A stretch of DNA of 64,000 nt from Lantana camara (GCA_037501455.1 CM074856.1:45041001-45105000), one strand, 5' to 3'. Counted from the stretch's first letter, positions 45,415 through 57,045 are shown. Translations and numbers: made by a program. Notes: generated from the sequence alone by a model not told the origin.

Positions 45415-48400
45415 ATGATGATTGACTTCCTCAGGGAAAACAGTGATGTATTTGCATGGAAAGCCTCCGACCTCACAGGGATTGACCCGAGCGTCATTAT
45501 CCATAGGCTTAATGTGGATCCCTCTTTCAAACCCGTCAAGCAAAAAAAGCGGGATGTACATGGCTTTCGAAAGAAGGACATTGAAGGGGAAGCTAATAAA
45601 CTCCTAGAGGCTCAGTATGTCGAGCCCATCTTGTATCCGGAGTGGTTGTGTAACGTCGTCTTGGTGCCCAAGAGCGCGAATAAGTGGCGCATGTGCAACG
45701 ATTTCACTGATCTCAACAAAGCCTGCCCTAAAGATCCTTACCCGCTGCCCCGGATTGATCAATTGGTGGATTCGACCGCTGGTTGCGAGCTCATGAGCAT
45801 GATGGACGCTTTCCAGGGATACTATCAGATCTTTATGGCCCCGGAAGACCGCCACAAAACCTCGTTTGTTGTTCATCTGGGGGTATATTGCTTCTTAGTC
45901 ATGCCTTTCGGACTCAAGAACGCCGGAGCTACGTATCAGCGGCTCGTCAACAAGATGTTTGAAAGAGAAATTGGAAGGTCCATGGAGGTTTATGTGGATG
46001 ATATGATTGTCAAAAGCGAGCGCCAGGACTCCCACTTGGAAGATCTCAAGCGCACTTTTTCAATCCTGCGCCAATATGGGATGAAGTTGAACCCTTCGAA
46101 GTGCACCTTTGGAGTGCAAGGAGGAAAATTCTTAGGGTACATGGTCAGCCAGAGGGGAATTGAGGCCAATCCGGAGAAGATCAAGGCTATCTTGGAAATC
46201 CCCTCCCCTCGAAATTTGCGGGAAGTGCAGGTCCTAGTAGGAAAAATCATCTCGTTGAACAGGTTTATTTCGCGCTCGGCGGACAGGAACCTTCCCTTCT
46301 TCAAAATTTTGAGGAACGCACGTAACTTTGCTTGGACAGAAGAATGCGAAAGGGCGCTGCAGGATATGAAGGCTTACTTATCGAGCGCACCACTACTGAC
46401 TAAGCCTATCGAAGGCGAGAGGTTATTTATGTATCTTTCCGTTTCTTCCGAGGCCACAAGCGCGGTTCTGATCGCTGTACGGGAGCGGAAACACTTACCT
46501 GTCTATTATCTGAGCAAAACATTGCAAGGGGCCGAAAAGAAGTATTTCGAGATTGAGAAATTCGCGTTCGCTCTTATTAACGCCTCAAGAAGGCTAAGGC
46601 CTTACTTTCAAGCGCACTCCATAACGGTTCTCACCGATCAACCCTTGAAGCAAGTGTTGTCCAAACCAGATGTGTCTGGAAGATTAATCAAGTGGGCCAT
46701 CGAATTGAGCCAGTTCGACTTATGTTTCGAGCCCAGGACCGCGGTACAGGCTCAGGTTGTGGCTGATTTATTGGTCGAACGCTTTGGTTTAGAGCCCACC
46801 GTTGCGGAGAATGAGGGGTTATGGGTACTGCACACAGATGGTTCCTCAACCTCTCAAGGGGGAGGAGTAGGAGTGGCCCTCAGAAACCCCGATGGGATTG
46901 AGCTGGACTTTGCAATCAAGCTGGATTTCCAAGTCACTAATAACGAAGCAGAATATGAAGCCCTCGTGCAAGGATTGAATATTGCTTTTCAGAATGGAGC
47001 CTCCAGAAGCACCGCTTATGTGGATTCACAGTTAATTGCGAGTCAGATTGAAGGAACTTATGAGGCTCGAGAAACCACCATGGTACAGTACTTAAGTAAA
47101 GCCAGAGAAATCATTGGGAAGTTCAAGGAATTTCATCTACTTCAAGTGCCCCAAGGAGAAAACGAGCGTGCGGACGCTCTGTCAAAGTTTGCATCAGCTT
47201 TAGAGGGCACTTCTGAACGTTCTGTTACGTTCCTCAGAACTGAGGAACCTTTGATTAAGGAAAGGGTCGCCACCGAGATAATCGCCATGATTGATCCAAA
47301 CGAGCCCTGTTGGCTTGACGACATCGTCATTTTCCTTAGGGATGGAATTCCTCCCACTAACAAGGTGGAAGCTAGGAAAGTCCGAAGTAAGGCCCCTCAT
47401 TTCGCATTGGATCCCGAGGGGAGGTTATTCAAGAAATCATTCCAAGGACCCGCAATGAGATGCCTGAGGCACTCACAAGCGAAGGAGACGCTCGAACTCA
47501 TCCACAATGGAAGCTGTGGGAATCATTCCGGAGGGCGTATCTTGGCAAAAAAGGTCCTGAGAAGTGGGTTTTATTGGCCTACAGTTCTCCAAGATGCCAT
47601 TGAATTTTCGAAGAAGTGCCCCAAGTGCCAATTTCATTCAAGTCTCCCTCAATTGCCAGCCGCACAGATGATCCCAATAGACGTCTCTTGGCCTTTTGAC
47701 CAGTGGGGAATAGACATCGTGGGCCCCTTGCCCATGGCTGCGGGACAAAAGAAGTTTGTCATTTTAGCCGTCAACTACTTCACCAAGTGGGCCGAGGCCG
47801 AAGCTGTTGCAAAAATCACTTTCAGGATTGTGAGGGACTTCATTTGGAAAAACATCATTTGCAGGTACGACATACCGAGGGTGCTCATTTCTGACAACGG
47901 ATCCCAGTTCATAGCTGCTGACACGCGCGAATGGTGTTCCGAGTTGGGGATCGAGCAGCGATCTACCTCTGTAGGACACCCTCAAGCCAATGGGCAAGCA
48001 GAAGTTACCAATAGGATCATCTTGCAACATCTGAAAACCATGCTTGAGAGCAAGAAAAGTGAATGGGCTGAAGAGCTGCAAGGAGCGCTTTGGGCTTATC
48101 GCACCACCCCACGAGCGGCCACTGGAGAAACTCCCTACGCGCTCGTTTATGGATCGGAAGCAATGATACCAGCGGAGATAGTAAATGAATCCGCTCGTGT
48201 CGGCTATTTCGAGCCTCAGCTCAACGATGGCAACAGGAGCTTGGAGTTGGACTTGCTGGATGAAAGGAGAGACAAAGCATGGGCTAAGATCCACCACTAT
48301 AAAGCCTCTGTGGCCCAACAATACAACAAGCGTGTGAGGGAAAGAACTTTCCAGTTGGGAGACTTGGTTTTGAAGAAAGTAGAAGTATCCAAGCACGTGG

Positions 48401-48540
48401 GGAAATTGGACCCCAATTGGGAAGGCCCATTCAAGGTCGTACAACTCAGAGCTAACAACACTTACACCCTGGAGACACTTCAAGGTGAGCGCTTGCCTCG
48501 CCCTTGGAAAGCATGTAACCTCCGGCGGTTTTATGTTTAA
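45415..48540 (+). CDS. Pol (RT, RNase H, second RNase H, integrase) of gypsy copy 2
   Basis: A long intact frame of 1041 residues. RT runs from the start to about 330, with YVDD at 193-196. The degenerate RNase H (335-450) lacks the first catalytic Asp (MYLSVSS). The second, archaeal-type RNase H is at ~470-595 (HTDGSS, NNEAEYEAL, YVDSQL, ERADALS). The integrase zinc finger at ~696-738 includes H704, C735 and C738; the DDE core has D767 (GIDIVGP), D827 (SDNGSQF) and E863 (QAEVTNR). The C-terminal segment (VLKKVE...LDPNWEGPFKV) lacks a chromodomain. The natural protein begins upstream with gag-protease, so the ATG here is only the first in the frame. Enzymatic residues look intact, but the upstream breaks block normal expression. 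Confidence 0.92.
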   Translation: MMIDFLRENSDVFAWKASDLTGIDPSVIIHRLNVDPSFKPVKQKKRDVHGFRKKDIEGEANKLLEAQYVEPILYPEWLCNVVLVPKSANKWRMCNDFTDLNKACPKDPYPLPRIDQLVDSTAGCELMSMMDAFQGYYQIFMAPEDRHKTSFVVHLGVYCFLVMPFGLKNAGATYQRLVNKMFEREIGRSMEVYVDDMIVKSERQDSHLEDLKRTFSILRQYGMKLNPSKCTFGVQGGKFLGYMVSQRGIEANPEKIKAILEIPSPRNLREVQVLVGKIISLNRFISRSADRNLPFFKILRNARNFAWTEECERALQDMKAYLSSAPLLTKPIEGERLFMYLSVSSEATSAVLIAVRERKHLPVYYLSKTLQGAEKKYFEIEKFAFALINASRRLRPYFQAHSITVLTDQPLKQVLSKPDVSGRLIKWAIELSQFDLCFEPRTAVQAQVVADLLVERFGLEPTVAENEGLWVLHTDGSSTSQGGGVGVALRNPDGIELDFAIKLDFQVTNNEAEYEALVQGLNIAFQNGASRSTAYVDSQLIASQIEGTYEARETTMVQYLSKAREIIGKFKEFHLLQVPQGENERADALSKFASALEGTSERSVTFLRTEEPLIKERVATEIIAMIDPNEPCWLDDIVIFLRDGIPPTNKVEARKVRSKAPHFALDPEGRLFKKSFQGPAMRCLRHSQAKETLELIHNGSCGNHSGGRILAKKVLRSGFYWPTVLQDAIEFSKKCPKCQFHSSLPQLPAAQMIPIDVSWPFDQWGIDIVGPLPMAAGQKKFVILAVNYFTKWAEAEAVAKITFRIVRDFIWKNIICRYDIPRVLISDNGSQFIAADTREWCSELGIEQRSTSVGHPQANGQAEVTNRIILQHLKTMLESKKSEWAEELQGALWAYRTTPRAATGETPYALVYGSEAMIPAEIVNESARVGYFEPQLNDGNRSLELDLLDERRDKAWAKIHHYKASVAQQYNKRVRERTFQLGDLVLKKVEVSKHVGKLDPNWEGPFKVVQLRANNTYTLETLQGERLPRPWKACNLRRFYV

Positions 48541-50002
48541 AAGCTCTTTGCAAACCCTGATGTAACAACCCTCTTTGACGGGTTCTATGTACTTCTTTGG
48601 TTGCTTGAATGGATAAGTCCCACGTCCCTCGTCTTTGCGAGCGTGGTTGGCAACCCATTCCAATATGTATGCTGTTATCTCGTATGGGTTACGCTTGCCA
48701 GCACTCTACTCCACATGGGGGGACGCCCTCATAAGGATAGACTGGTTACGCTCACAACCAATTAGGCGGATTGGAAGAAGATTATGAAGAAAATCCTAGT
48801 AGGCCTTGGCTGTTTCTTAAAACGCCTTGCGCTCGAAAATGGGATCTCCTACAGAGAAAATCCTAGTAGGCCTTGGCTGTTTCTTAAAACGCCTTGCGCT
48901 CGAAAACGGGATCTCCTACAAGAGCAAATCCTAGTAGGCCTTGGCCGTTTCTTACAACGCCTTGCGCTCGAAAAAAGGATCTCCTATAGAGCAAATCCTA
49001 GTAGGCCTTGGCTGTTTCTTACAACGCCTTGCGCTCGAAAACGGGATCTCCTACAAGAGCAAATCCTAGTAGGTCTTGGCCGTTTCTTATAACGCCTTGC
49101 GCTCGAAAATGGGATTTCCTGTAGAGCCAGAAATACGACAAGAGCCAGAGCGCTCGAACAATGGCCTCAGAATCAAGAAGGTATTGCACAAGTCTTGAAC
49201 GAGGGCAACCACTCAGTAAGACCCTCGCACACACTCAAGACTTAGCAAAATCCCCCAAGGGCGGAAGGAATGTCACAAGTCATGAACGAGGGCAACCACT
49301 CAGTAAGACCCTTGCAAATACTCAAGACTTAGCAAAATTCCCCCAAAGTTAAGAAGAAATCGCACGAGCCTTGAACGAGGGCAGCCTCTCCATAAGACCC
49401 TCGTATATACTCAAGACTCAGCCAAATTTTTAAGAGCAAAGGCAAAAATTTATACAAGTCTTGAGTGGGGGGGGGGGGGGGGGGGGGGCAATCTCACAAT
49501 AAGACCCTCACGATCGCTCAAGACTTAGACAAATTTTCAAGGCTTATGACGAAAGCAAAAATTTATACAAGTCTTGAGGGGGGGGGGGGGGGGGCAATCT
49601 CACAATAAGACCCTCACGATCGCTCAAGACTTAGACAAATTTTCAAGGCTTATGATAAAGGCAAAAATTTATGCAAGTCTTGAGTGGGGGGGCAATCTCA
49701 CAATAAGACCCTCACGATCGCTCAAGACTTAGACAAATTTGTTCTAAAAGCTTATCAAAGAAATAAAACATCCACAGAGTACGCTACACACAGTCTTATT
49801 ATTACAAGATTTGTTCCAGCAAGCTCTAAGTATGAGTTATGATTCATAAATGAACAAAAGAACAAAGTCATAAAAAATAGAATGTATATTCATTGCAACA
49901 AGAAATATTACAAGGCAAAGGGCTCAAAGGCCCATGAAGTGTTGTTTCAAAGAAAAGACAGAAAAACAGGAAAATACAGAGAAACGTTATAAGGAAAAAG
50001 TT
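48541..50002 (+). repeat. Post-integrase tandem-repeat region of gypsy copy 2
   Basis: Two repeat arrays. (1) 48794 to about 49130: five copies of a 67-68-bp unit starting TCCTAGTAGGCCTTGGC and containing GCCTTGCGCTCGAAAA. (2) about 49180-49745: six degenerate ~85-115-bp units with CAAGTCTTGAACGAGGGCA and TCAAGACTTAG. The latter carry growing G runs: 22 G (49467-49488), 17 G (49578-49594) and 7 G (49686-49692). Tat-lineage elements often have tandem repeats between pol and the 3' LTR. Confidence 0.88.
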
Positions 50003-52349
50003 TCAGGCGGCGGGAGCAATGTCTTCATCGACGATCACCAGAATGTTCTGAGCCACGGGACCATGGACTGGGCCCTCAGGCTCTTGCAGTTGGGCTTGGG
50101 GATCGCCGGGCTCATTGGCAGCAAGAGCGGGGACGTTAGCACCCTCGACGTCTGGGACAGGGGCCTCCTCCAAGATAGGCGCTTGGGGCTCATCTTCAGG
50201 GTCATCGTTTTGAGCGGATTGAGCCGCACCCCCTTCCTGATGAGCGTCCGTGTACTCATCCTGGATCAGCTTCACCAAAAAGGCGTACTCCATCTCAGCA
50301 ATGGCGTCCGCGGGGTCGTTGGGGTCCTCATCCACTTTCTCACAGCGCTCGTTGAACATGAGCCCCGTGCCTTCTGCTCCCTTCATTGCCGGGTCAGTTA
50401 ACCCCTTGTGGATGCCCTGCTCCACTGCCAAGTTGAAGGCATTCTGGGCCTCATCCAGGCAGTGCAACGAGGCTGCGAAGTTAAAGGCCTTTGAATGGCA
50501 GAATTTGATAAGGGCCTCCTTGTTCGCACGCTCCAGACTCCGAGGCCACTCGCTCACGGCATCGTTGAATTTCCTCTCGGCCTCCAGGGCCCTCGCCTTC
50601 CAGCCTTCCCGCTCGGTTTCTGCCTTATTGCAGCGCTCGTTAGCCTGGGCCAACTGGTTGCTCAAGCCGCTGCGAGTGCTCTCCACCACCTGGAAATCCT
50701 CCTTCAGTTTTCCCAGCTCTTCCTCCGTTTTGTTGTACAAATCCTTGAGGGATTCATACTTTGCAATCTCAGCGTCCAGCTCTGCTTGAATCTGAGCTGG
50801 ATCGTTGGAACGAGCCATCTTCTTATATTTGGTTTTGCGGTCAGCGTAGATGGAGGCTCGCATTTGCACATTTCGGAGCCGGGGAAGAACTTACTGCATA
50901 AGTTGGAAGAAAGGGAAGTGTTAGCCAAAAAATGCTAACTTACGGAAATTAGCAAAGAAAGCTAGGAGTGAAGACTTACGGAGATTAGAGCGTGGGCCGC
51001 GTCATAAGTCACCTTCTCCACAGGCTCATTGAAGAGATGACGGTGGTCCGCCGAGAACTGGGCCTTGTTGTATAGATTCTCGGTGACAGCTTGGGCAAGC
51101 GTGCCAGGCCTCAGCAGAACTGGCCCACCGTCGGGGGCACCTGTGTAGTCCCTGTCCCCTCGTCGGGGGAACTCCCATATATGTTCCTCCTCTGAAGAGG
51201 AAGTCTCCCCCTCACCCCTGGGGCCCTCGACTACTTGTTTGCCTTTGCCCTTGATTGCCGCTGAATCGGGCATCCTCTTCCTCTTGCGGGAAGGCCTGCT
51301 AGCGCTCGGTGGGGCCTCGGTAATCGCCAGGGTGGTTATTGGCCTCGTTTGTTCTGCAGGCGGAGGGGGTTGAACGTCTCCCGCTCTCTCTGACCGCCCC
51401 CGGGGTACTCTGTTGGCCAGTCTATTCTCCCCCCGGCCACGAGGGGGTTGAACCTCAGGATTGGCGCTCGAACTGGCGCCCTGACTACCGCTGTGAGCGT
51501 CCCCGCGGTTGCTACGATCGCGAGGGCGCTGTTGCTTGCGCTGTTGGTCCCCTTGTTGGGCTTGGTTCCTGTTGGCATGAGCGAAGCGTGCGGCTTGTCT
51601 GATTCCTCCAGCCATCTCTAATATAGCAATTCCTGCAAGAATGGAAATTTCGAGAGTTAGAAATCCTCAAACCATCTACTCAGATTGCAAGTTACAAGTA
51701 CAGAAAGGCAGTTAGTATTCATTCCTATCTAAAGTTAGTGCCCTAAGAATCTAACCATCTCTCTCGATATCACGAGCCGGAGGGTTGTCAAGGTAATGAG
51801 GGTCATCGGAAAGACCACACAGGAACATGAGCTCCGCATCGTCTATCTAGTCCTTCGCCTGTATAAGGTGACCCTCGTCCCTTAAGGCCTCAGCCAAAGC
51901 CTTTGCCCAACCATTGGGGAGGGCCGGCTCCAAACGGCTCTTCGCGACCGAGCCCCAATTTGTGGACACCCCAAAGCCCTCTCCTGTGGGAGCCTTAACA
52001 AAGATGAATTTCTCCTTCCAATTGGGGCCATATGTGCTTGTGGGAGAGTTGATTAGCTTTGTACGAGCCTTCGCTTGAATGTAGTAGAAGCCCGCCTCAG
52101 GAGACGAGCGTGACGAGCTAACTACTTGGAAAAGTGCATGAAAGTTTCGCACAAAGGGCTCGTATCCAACACTCCTCATCAGGATCACGAAGCTTGTCAG
52201 TAGAGCCAAGCCGTTGGGCACTATTTGCGAAGGACAGAGGTTTAAGTCATTCAGCAGGTGGGCCATTGGGATCGAAATGGGGAACCTTAAACCCCCTGAG
52301 CTAACCGAGGCCACATACACCGCCATTTCCCCGGGAGGCGGGTTACTAG

Positions 52350-52511
52350 TGTTGAAGAGTAAAAAGATGAGAGAAAAGGTGTATGTATTTCATTATTCTT
52401 GTGTGTATCGGTTACAGAGGAAACAAAAAAAAAATAAATAGACCATCAACCCTAATCAAATCCCATAACAAAAGGGATTAGGGGATCTTTCCTAATTTAT
52501 TAAGGTCAACA
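52350..52511 (-). repeat. 3' LTR of copia B
   Basis: 162 bp, plus strand TGTTGAAGAGT...AAGGTCAACA. The A run at about 52425 has 10 A. Confidence 0.96.
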
Positions 52512-55500
52512 CTCCCCCTCAAGTTTGGTCGGGGGATGTCCAACGCCTAACTTGCGTAAGGTATCATGAAATACTTTCCCTGTAACAGCCTTAGTAAGGA
52601 TGTCCGCCAATTGGTCCTCCGATCGAACAAACGGGAGTGACACAATCCCTCCTTCCAGTTTTTCCTTGACAAAGTGACGATCAATCTCCACATGTTTCGT
52701 TCTATCATGCTGTACCGGATTCTCAGATATATGGACAGCCGCTTTGTTGTCACATTTGAGAGGGGATGTTCCTGTTGGTGGAAAGCCCAACTCAGTCATC
52801 AACTTTCTCAACCACAGAACCTCAGACAGTCCTTTTGCAATTCCCCGAAACTCTGCCTCGGCACTAGAAAGCGCCACCACCTTTTGCTTCTTGCTCTTCC
52901 AGGTGACTAAGTTACCTCCAACAAACGTAACGTAACCGGAGGTCGACCTCCTATCGCTCAGACTTCCTGCCCAATCTGCATCTGTATATGCTTCTATCTC
53001 TAAGTGGCCATTTCTTCTAAACAGAATTCCTGTGTCCGGGGTCCCCTTCAAATACCTTAATATCCGCAGTGCTGCTTCTATGTGTTCCTTTTGAGGATTA
53101 TGCATAAACTGACTCACCACCCCAACAGCATATGCAATATCTGGTCGGGTATGAGAGAGGTATATAAGTTTACCAACCAGATGTTGGTACCTCGCTCGAT
53201 CTGCTGGTTCAGCCCCTTCTGTAATTCTTAACCCGTGATTGCTCACCATAGGTGTGTCGCTTGGTTTACAATCCAACAACCCTGCTTCTGCTAGTAGGTC
53301 AAGGATATACTTTCTTTGTGACAGATAAATCCCTTGATTTGATCTCAAGACTTCAATCCCTAGGAAATACTTTAGGTGACCTAAGTCTTTCATTTCAAAT
53401 TCGCCAAACAAACTCTTCCGAAGACTTCTTATTTCCTCTGAGTCATCCCCTGTGATGACCATGTCATCGACATATATAATCAAACATGTAATTTTCTCGG
53501 CTCTTCTTTTCAAGAACAGAGTATGATCCGAGTTACTCTGTATGTACCCGTACCGCTTCATTGCGGCAGTGAATCTTCCAAACCATGCCCTGGGAGACTG
53601 TTTTAAGCCATATAATGCTTTCCTAAGTCTGCATACCTCATGGGTACCAAACTCATGAGAAAACCCCGGTGGGATCTCCATATACACTTCCTCCGTTAAG
53701 TCACCGTGAAGAAACGCATTCTTGACGTCAAACTGGTAAAGGGGCCAGTTTTGGTTTACTGCAACTGAGAACAGAACCCGGATAGTGTCGATCTTGGCCA
53801 CAGGAGAGAAGGTTTCTGCATAATCTACACCATAGGTTTGAGTGTAGCCTTTAGCAACCAAGCGAGCCTTATATCGTTCAATTGATCCATCAGCTTTTCT
53901 CTTAATAGTGTACACCCACCGGCATCCAACCGGTTTCTTGTCAATTGGTTTTGGGCACCTTTCCCAGGTATTGTTCTTTCTCAGTGCATTCATTTCCTCC
54001 TCCATCGCCTGTCTCCATTCAGGAACCTCAATTGCCTCTTCCACATTCCGTGGAACAACATCCATATAAATGGCATTAGCAAATGCCTTTGCTGACTCAG
54101 TTAGGGTCCCCCTGACCAGGTTAGTTACTGGATATCTCTGCATTCTCGGCTCATGTTCTGGGAGATACCGTTTGGGTGGTATTCCACGTGTACTTCGAGC
54201 AGGAAGTACATATCTGTCAGTTTCGGTCACACCTGCAGTGTTAGGAGAAGCAGAAATGGAACTGGAAGGAGCCAAATCATCGGTACTAACCTCAGGGATA
54301 TCAGTCGAGGAAGGTAGTGGGACAGTGGCGGCCTCCTGAACGGGCTGAACTTCCGGAGTATGGGAAGGGGTCGGATGGCTTCCGGATGACAGAGGAGTGG
54401 CGCAAAGCCAAGCTAGAGGGTCCTTATGTTGCTCAGACTCCCCCTGACCGCGAGCTTGATTTGAAGCCAGATAGAAGTATTCTGTTTCAACAAAGTCACA
54501 ATCCATCGTGACAAACAGTCGACGGGTTTTGGGGTGGAAGCAACGGTATCCCTTTTGGTGAATCCCATATCCCACAAAGACGCATTTTTCAGCACACGGG
54601 TCAAGTTTGGTTCGTTGTGTAGTGGGAATATGGACAAAAACTGAACATCCAAAAACCCGGGGTGTAAGAGAGAGAGGCGGTGGTACTTGAGTGTATTCGC
54701 TCAGAGTATGTATGGGAGTGCGGAAGCGGAGTATTTTTGTGGGAAGCCGATTGGCTAAGTAGGTGGCTGTGGCGATGGCTTCGGGCCAAAAAGTCGAAGG
54801 AACACAAGACTCAATCATCAAGGCCCGGGTGATTTCCAGAAGGAATCGGTTTTTTCTTTCAGCTACCCCATTTTGTTGAGGTGTATGTGGACAAGTGGTT
54901 TGGTGAATTAGCCCATTATCGGAGAAGAAGGATTGCATCTTATGGTTGACAAACTCCCCCCCGTTATCAGACCTGAGTGTGTGGATTTGGGCAGCAAACT
55001 GAGTTCGGATCATTTGGTAAAAATGAGTGAATTTGTCAAAGACATCAGATTTATGTTTTAGAAAATAAACCCAACACATCCGTGTACAATCATCAATAAA
55101 AGTCACAAAATAGTGAAAACCTCCCCCACCAGTTACCGGGGCCGGGCCCCAAACATCAGAGTGAATTAATGAAAACGGGACTTCAACCCGAGTATTATTC
55201 AACGGAAAAGACTGTCTATGACTCTTTGATAATAAACAAGTATCACAAGATAGGTTTGTACTAGAAAATTTGGGAAATAATTTTTTCAGATAACCATCAG
55301 ACGGGTGTCCTAGACGCCGATGCCATAACCAACTCTGCCTGTCATCCGACCCCTGGGCCAGATTAATTTGCCCCCCTGTGACCACTTCATCAACAAAATA
55401 TAAACCGCCCCGTTCAGTGCCACGCCCAATTATCTTCCTCGAACAGATATCCTGTAGAACACAAAACGAGGGATACATCACAACCGTGCAATTCAGTTCT

Positions 55501-56975
55501 TTGGTAACATGACTGATTGAAAGCAGTTTATTTGACAGAGATGGGACTAATAAACAATTTGACAGTCGTAGATTGGGGTTAAGTTCAACCACGCCCCCTG
55601 ATTTAACCGAAACAATTTCACCACTAGCAGTTTGAATTTTCTGTTTCCTTGGTTTTTGAAAAGAGATTATATCACTCGGGTCATAAGTAACCGTATCCGT
55701 GGCTCCACAATCGAATATCCAATTGGAATTTTTTGCATCAAAGGAATGGGACATATCACCACAAATATCATTTTCATTAAAAGAGGGACATAAAAGGAAA
55801 TTACTCCCTTTATGCCCTATACCTGATACTCCAGAAGCTGCCTCTCCATTCTCCATTTTAGGGATTCGGCCGCCAGGTTTCTGGTTCTGCCCAAGGACCG
55901 CCGCCACCACTCCTTTCTCTCCAGCGGCATCACCGGCGCCGGTCCCGCTGGCGACCGCTGCAGTGCCGCGTGTCCGCCCGCGATCGGTGTCGGCCGATTT
56001 CTCCCGTGGCACCCACCAGTCCGGAAATCCGATGATTTCGAAACATCCCTTCATCTCATGTCCCCTCTTTCCACACTTATCACATACCAGATCTGCTTTG
56101 TTCCGGGATGATGTCGCCGATTGGGTTCGCGGCGGGTCTGACCGGCGTGGGATTCTTTGGTTAGAGGGTCGAGATCTTGTTCCTTGTCCCTGTATCACGA
56201 GACCCATCCCAAGGCCCGATGATGTGTTCACGTCAGTGGATGTTGCCGGTGGCCCCAAGATAACCTTCCGGGCAGCTTCACGGCGCACCGTCGCATAAGC
56301 AGCGTCAACTGAGGGTAAATCGGATTCTCGTAAGATATCCCTGGTAATCGCATCATATTCCGGATTTAAACCTGAAAGAAATTTGAAGAGTCTATGTTCT
56401 TGTTGAATCTGATTGTATTTGGTGATATCTGTCGGTGATTCCATTGGATTGGGTCGTCTCCGATCGATTTCTGCCCATAAACTTTTACTTGTGCTGAAAT
56501 ATTCTTCAAGGGTTGTTTGTTCCTGTCTAATTCGATCTGCTCTGGTCATGAGATCGAAAATCTGGAGACTGTCTTCGCCGGATTGGTATGTGATTGACAG
56601 CCCTTTCCATAGTTCTCTGGCGGTGGGGTAATGGATGAATTGGGTTACCAAGGCGGGTTCGATGGCTTGTGTAATCCAACTGAAAACTTGGAGATCGCGT
56701 TGTTTCCATCCCGGATACGCTTCCTCTGTTTCCGATGGTGGTGGTGGTTTACCGGTTAGATGGCTGAGACGGCCACGTGCTCCTATGGCAATCTCGAGCA
56801 TTCTTGCCCATAGAACATAGTTATCATTATTTAATTTGAGATCGATAGATACTTGACTATCTGAAGTTGATTGTGGTTGTGGTTTATGTTGTTGCAGGAT
56901 CAGTGCTATCTGTTGAGACAAGACTGTGGCCGCCTCGGTCAGTGCCGGCGACGATTCTCCAGCATCGTTGCCCAT
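52506..56975 (-). CDS. Gag-Pol polyprotein of copia B (1489 aa, intact)
   Basis: Starts MGNDAGESSP at 56975, the first ATG after the primer-binding site. Gag includes a UBN2-like region at ~40-240 (LDLKLNN-type start, then YVLWARML and KFLSGLNPEYD). Zinc knuckle CDKCGKRGHEMKGC is at 298-311. Protease is WIFDCGATD (Asp422; Cys in place of the usual Ser, but D and G kept). The integrase zinc finger has H552, H557, C577, C580 and the DDE core D607, D670, E706. RT starts near 1000, with FDVKNAFLHGDL and YVDD at 1168-1171. RNase H has YTDADWAGS and SSAEAEFRGI. The stop at 52506 overlaps the 3' LTR boundary by six bases. No frameshift or missing catalytic residue was seen, so the element may be competent for transposition. 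Confidence 0.95.
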   Translation of the reverse strand: MGNDAGESSPALTEAATVLSQQIALILQQHKPQPQSTSDSQVSIDLKLNNDNYVLWARMLEIAIGARGRLSHLTGKPPPPSETEEAYPGWKQRDLQVFSWITQAIEPALVTQFIHYPTARELWKGLSITYQSGEDSLQIFDLMTRADRIRQEQTTLEEYFSTSKSLWAEIDRRRPNPMESPTDITKYNQIQQEHRLFKFLSGLNPEYDAITRDILRESDLPSVDAAYATVRREAARKVILGPPATSTDVNTSSGLGMGLVIQGQGTRSRPSNQRIPRRSDPPRTQSATSSRNKADLVCDKCGKRGHEMKGCFEIIGFPDWWVPREKSADTDRGRTRGTAAVASGTGAGDAAGEKGVVAAVLGQNQKPGGRIPKMENGEAASGVSGIGHKGSNFLLCPSFNENDICGDMSHSFDAKNSNWIFDCGATDTVTYDPSDIISFQKPRKQKIQTASGEIVSVKSGGVVELNPNLRLSNCLLVPSLSNKLLSISHVTKELNCTVVMYPSFCVLQDICSRKIIGRGTERGGLYFVDEVVTGGQINLAQGSDDRQSWLWHRRLGHPSDGYLKKLFPKFSSTNLSCDTCLLSKSHRQSFPLNNTRVEVPFSLIHSDVWGPAPVTGGGGFHYFVTFIDDCTRMCWVYFLKHKSDVFDKFTHFYQMIRTQFAAQIHTLRSDNGGEFVNHKMQSFFSDNGLIHQTTCPHTPQQNGVAERKNRFLLEITRALMIESCVPSTFWPEAIATATYLANRLPTKILRFRTPIHTLSEYTQVPPPLSLTPRVFGCSVFVHIPTTQRTKLDPCAEKCVFVGYGIHQKGYRCFHPKTRRLFVTMDCDFVETEYFYLASNQARGQGESEQHKDPLAWLCATPLSSGSHPTPSHTPEVQPVQEAATVPLPSSTDIPEVSTDDLAPSSSISASPNTAGVTETDRYVLPARSTRGIPPKRYLPEHEPRMQRYPVTNLVRGTLTESAKAFANAIYMDVVPRNVEEAIEVPEWRQAMEEEMNALRKNNTWERCPKPIDKKPVGCRWVYTIKRKADGSIERYKARLVAKGYTQTYGVDYAETFSPVAKIDTIRVLFSVAVNQNWPLYQFDVKNAFLHGDLTEEVYMEIPPGFSHEFGTHEVCRLRKALYGLKQSPRAWFGRFTAAMKRYGYIQSNSDHTLFLKRRAEKITCLIIYVDDMVITGDDSEEIRSLRKSLFGEFEMKDLGHLKYFLGIEVLRSNQGIYLSQRKYILDLLAEAGLLDCKPSDTPMVSNHGLRITEGAEPADRARYQHLVGKLIYLSHTRPDIAYAVGVVSQFMHNPQKEHIEAALRILRYLKGTPDTGILFRRNGHLEIEAYTDADWAGSLSDRRSTSGYVTFVGGNLVTWKSKKQKVVALSSAEAEFRGIAKGLSEVLWLRKLMTELGFPPTGTSPLKCDNKAAVHISENPVQHDRTKHVEIDRHFVKEKLEGGIVSLPFVRSEDQLADILTKAVTGKVFHDTLRKLGVGHPPTKLEGEC

Positions 56976-57032
56976 TGCCCTGTCGTATTTCAGGCAGATG
57001 ATGATGCCGGTTGAAGGTCCTTAGGATCGATT

Positions 57033-57045
57033 GGCTCTGATACCA
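57033..57045 (-). promoter_or_regulatory. Primer-binding site of copia B
   Basis: Minus strand TGGTATCAGAGCC immediately follows the LTR end CAACA. It is complementary to the 3' end of plant initiator tRNA-Met, the usual copia primer. Confidence 0.9.

Noticed and set aside
47764..48663. 299-codon minus-strand frame opposite integrase
   Set aside because: Shadow of the integrase coding sequence. Unlike the 50-57 kb antisense frames it has no splice signals, no domain and lies fully inside a sense gene.
48794..49130. Regularly spaced 67-68-bp repeats as a CRISPR-like array
   Set aside because: Units are contiguous tandem copies without unique spacers, within a plant retrotransposon.
50250..50938. 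Plus-strand frames of 147-179 codons opposite the antisense gene
   Set aside because: Shadows. The minus-strand frame shows the coiled-coil heptad pattern and frame-preserving introns, the plus-strand ones do not.
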